From positions 1 through 5,073 of the forward strand of contig JAFDFH010000206.1 of the NCBI GenBank assembly GCA_019309945.1: a DNA stretch of 5,073 nucleotides, written 5' to 3'. Positions 4,970 through 5,073 of this stretch are shown piece by piece (position 1 is the stretch's first letter; every line of letters starts with the position of its first letter). The notes beneath the pieces were generated by a model that saw only the letters and a list, made by a program, of their open reading frames with translations, was not told the DNA's origin and searched no databases. Source of the DNA: Deltaproteobacteria bacterium. Its GTDB lineage: Bacteria; Desulfobacterota; Desulfobacteria; Desulfobacterales; JAFDFH01. The position numbers and the translations under genes were made by a program.

Positions 4970-5073
4970 GGTAGGTTTAACCGTTTAACCATAAGTTTTT
5001 AAGAAATTACAAAATCTGTATGTAAAATCATGAAAAAGATGAGTTTTAAAAAAGGATTCAGAAACTAAAAAAA

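Larger units (their letters stand above)
4713..5073. other. Gene-free right end with structured DNA
   Basis: No convincing gene is seen in these 361 bases. The rightward open frame covering 4380-4955 is antisense to amrA and resembles no protein. A 12-codon frame at 5030-5068 is too short and too A-rich to support. The stretch holds an inverted-repeat element (4768-4961), a nested hairpin, a leftward terminator and two tandem copies of GTTTAACC (4975-4990). The last 80 bases are very AT-rich and may lead into a gene beyond the window. Confidence 0.6.

Noticed and set aside
4975..4990. Two tandem copies of GTTTAACC
   Set aside because: Two copies of an 8-base unit are too few to call an iteron set or origin, and no replication gene is nearby.
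1801..5022. 14-base exact direct repeat ACAAAATCTGTATG at 1801-1814 and 5009-5022
   Set aside because: The word is AT-rich and similarity stops at both ends. A match of this length is only mildly unexpected in 5 kb, so it is not evidence of a shared regulatory site without more copies.
5030..5068. 12-codon A-rich frame near the right edge (MKKMSFKKGFRN)
   Set aside because: It is too short to support and lies in A-rich DNA where such frames arise easily; no good ribosome binding site precedes it.

Overview
The window looks like chromosomal DNA of a moderate-GC deltaproteobacterium (Desulfobacterota, possibly a sulfate reducer). This rests on recalled family resemblance: a DUF4340 protein, a lysine/alanine-repeat histone H1-like protein with a C-terminal winged helix, a UvrD-type helicase whose motif V reads HSAKGLEW, and an AMMECR1 protein. 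No rRNA, tRNA, CRISPR array, transposase or phage gene was found.

Layout. Positions 1-906 (+) hold the 3' part of a DUF4340 gene that begins left of the window. Positions 907-1279 form a gene-free spacer with degenerate short repeats. Positions 1280-1717 (-) encode the H1-like protein, with a 39-bp minisatellite inside the gene. Positions 1718-2001 form a divergent control region with a good sigma70-type promoter for the H1-like gene and an imperfect direct repeat. Positions 2002-3966 (+) encode a complete SF1A helicase of Rep/UvrD/PcrA type. Positions 3967-4132 are a convergent spacer with two small hairpins. Positions 4133-4696 (-) encode an AMMECR1/AmrA protein whose start is placed 39 bases inside the longest open frame because of a strong Shine-Dalgarno sequence. 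Positions 4697-5073 contain no convincing gene. They hold a segment of about 194 bp bounded by a perfect 20-bp inverted repeat, with a hairpin inside it and a probable leftward intrinsic terminator at its right end.

The genes do not form one pathway. The DUF4340 protein probably belongs to an ABC-2/GldG-like membrane operon to the left. The H1-like protein and the helicase are divergently transcribed DNA-binding proteins that share a control region, but a functional link is only inference. AmrA is normally associated with Memo and radical SAM partners, which are absent here. I see no strong case for a new defence or biosynthetic system. The least explained items are the inverted-repeat element at 4768-4961 and the exact 39-bp repeat in the H1-like gene.
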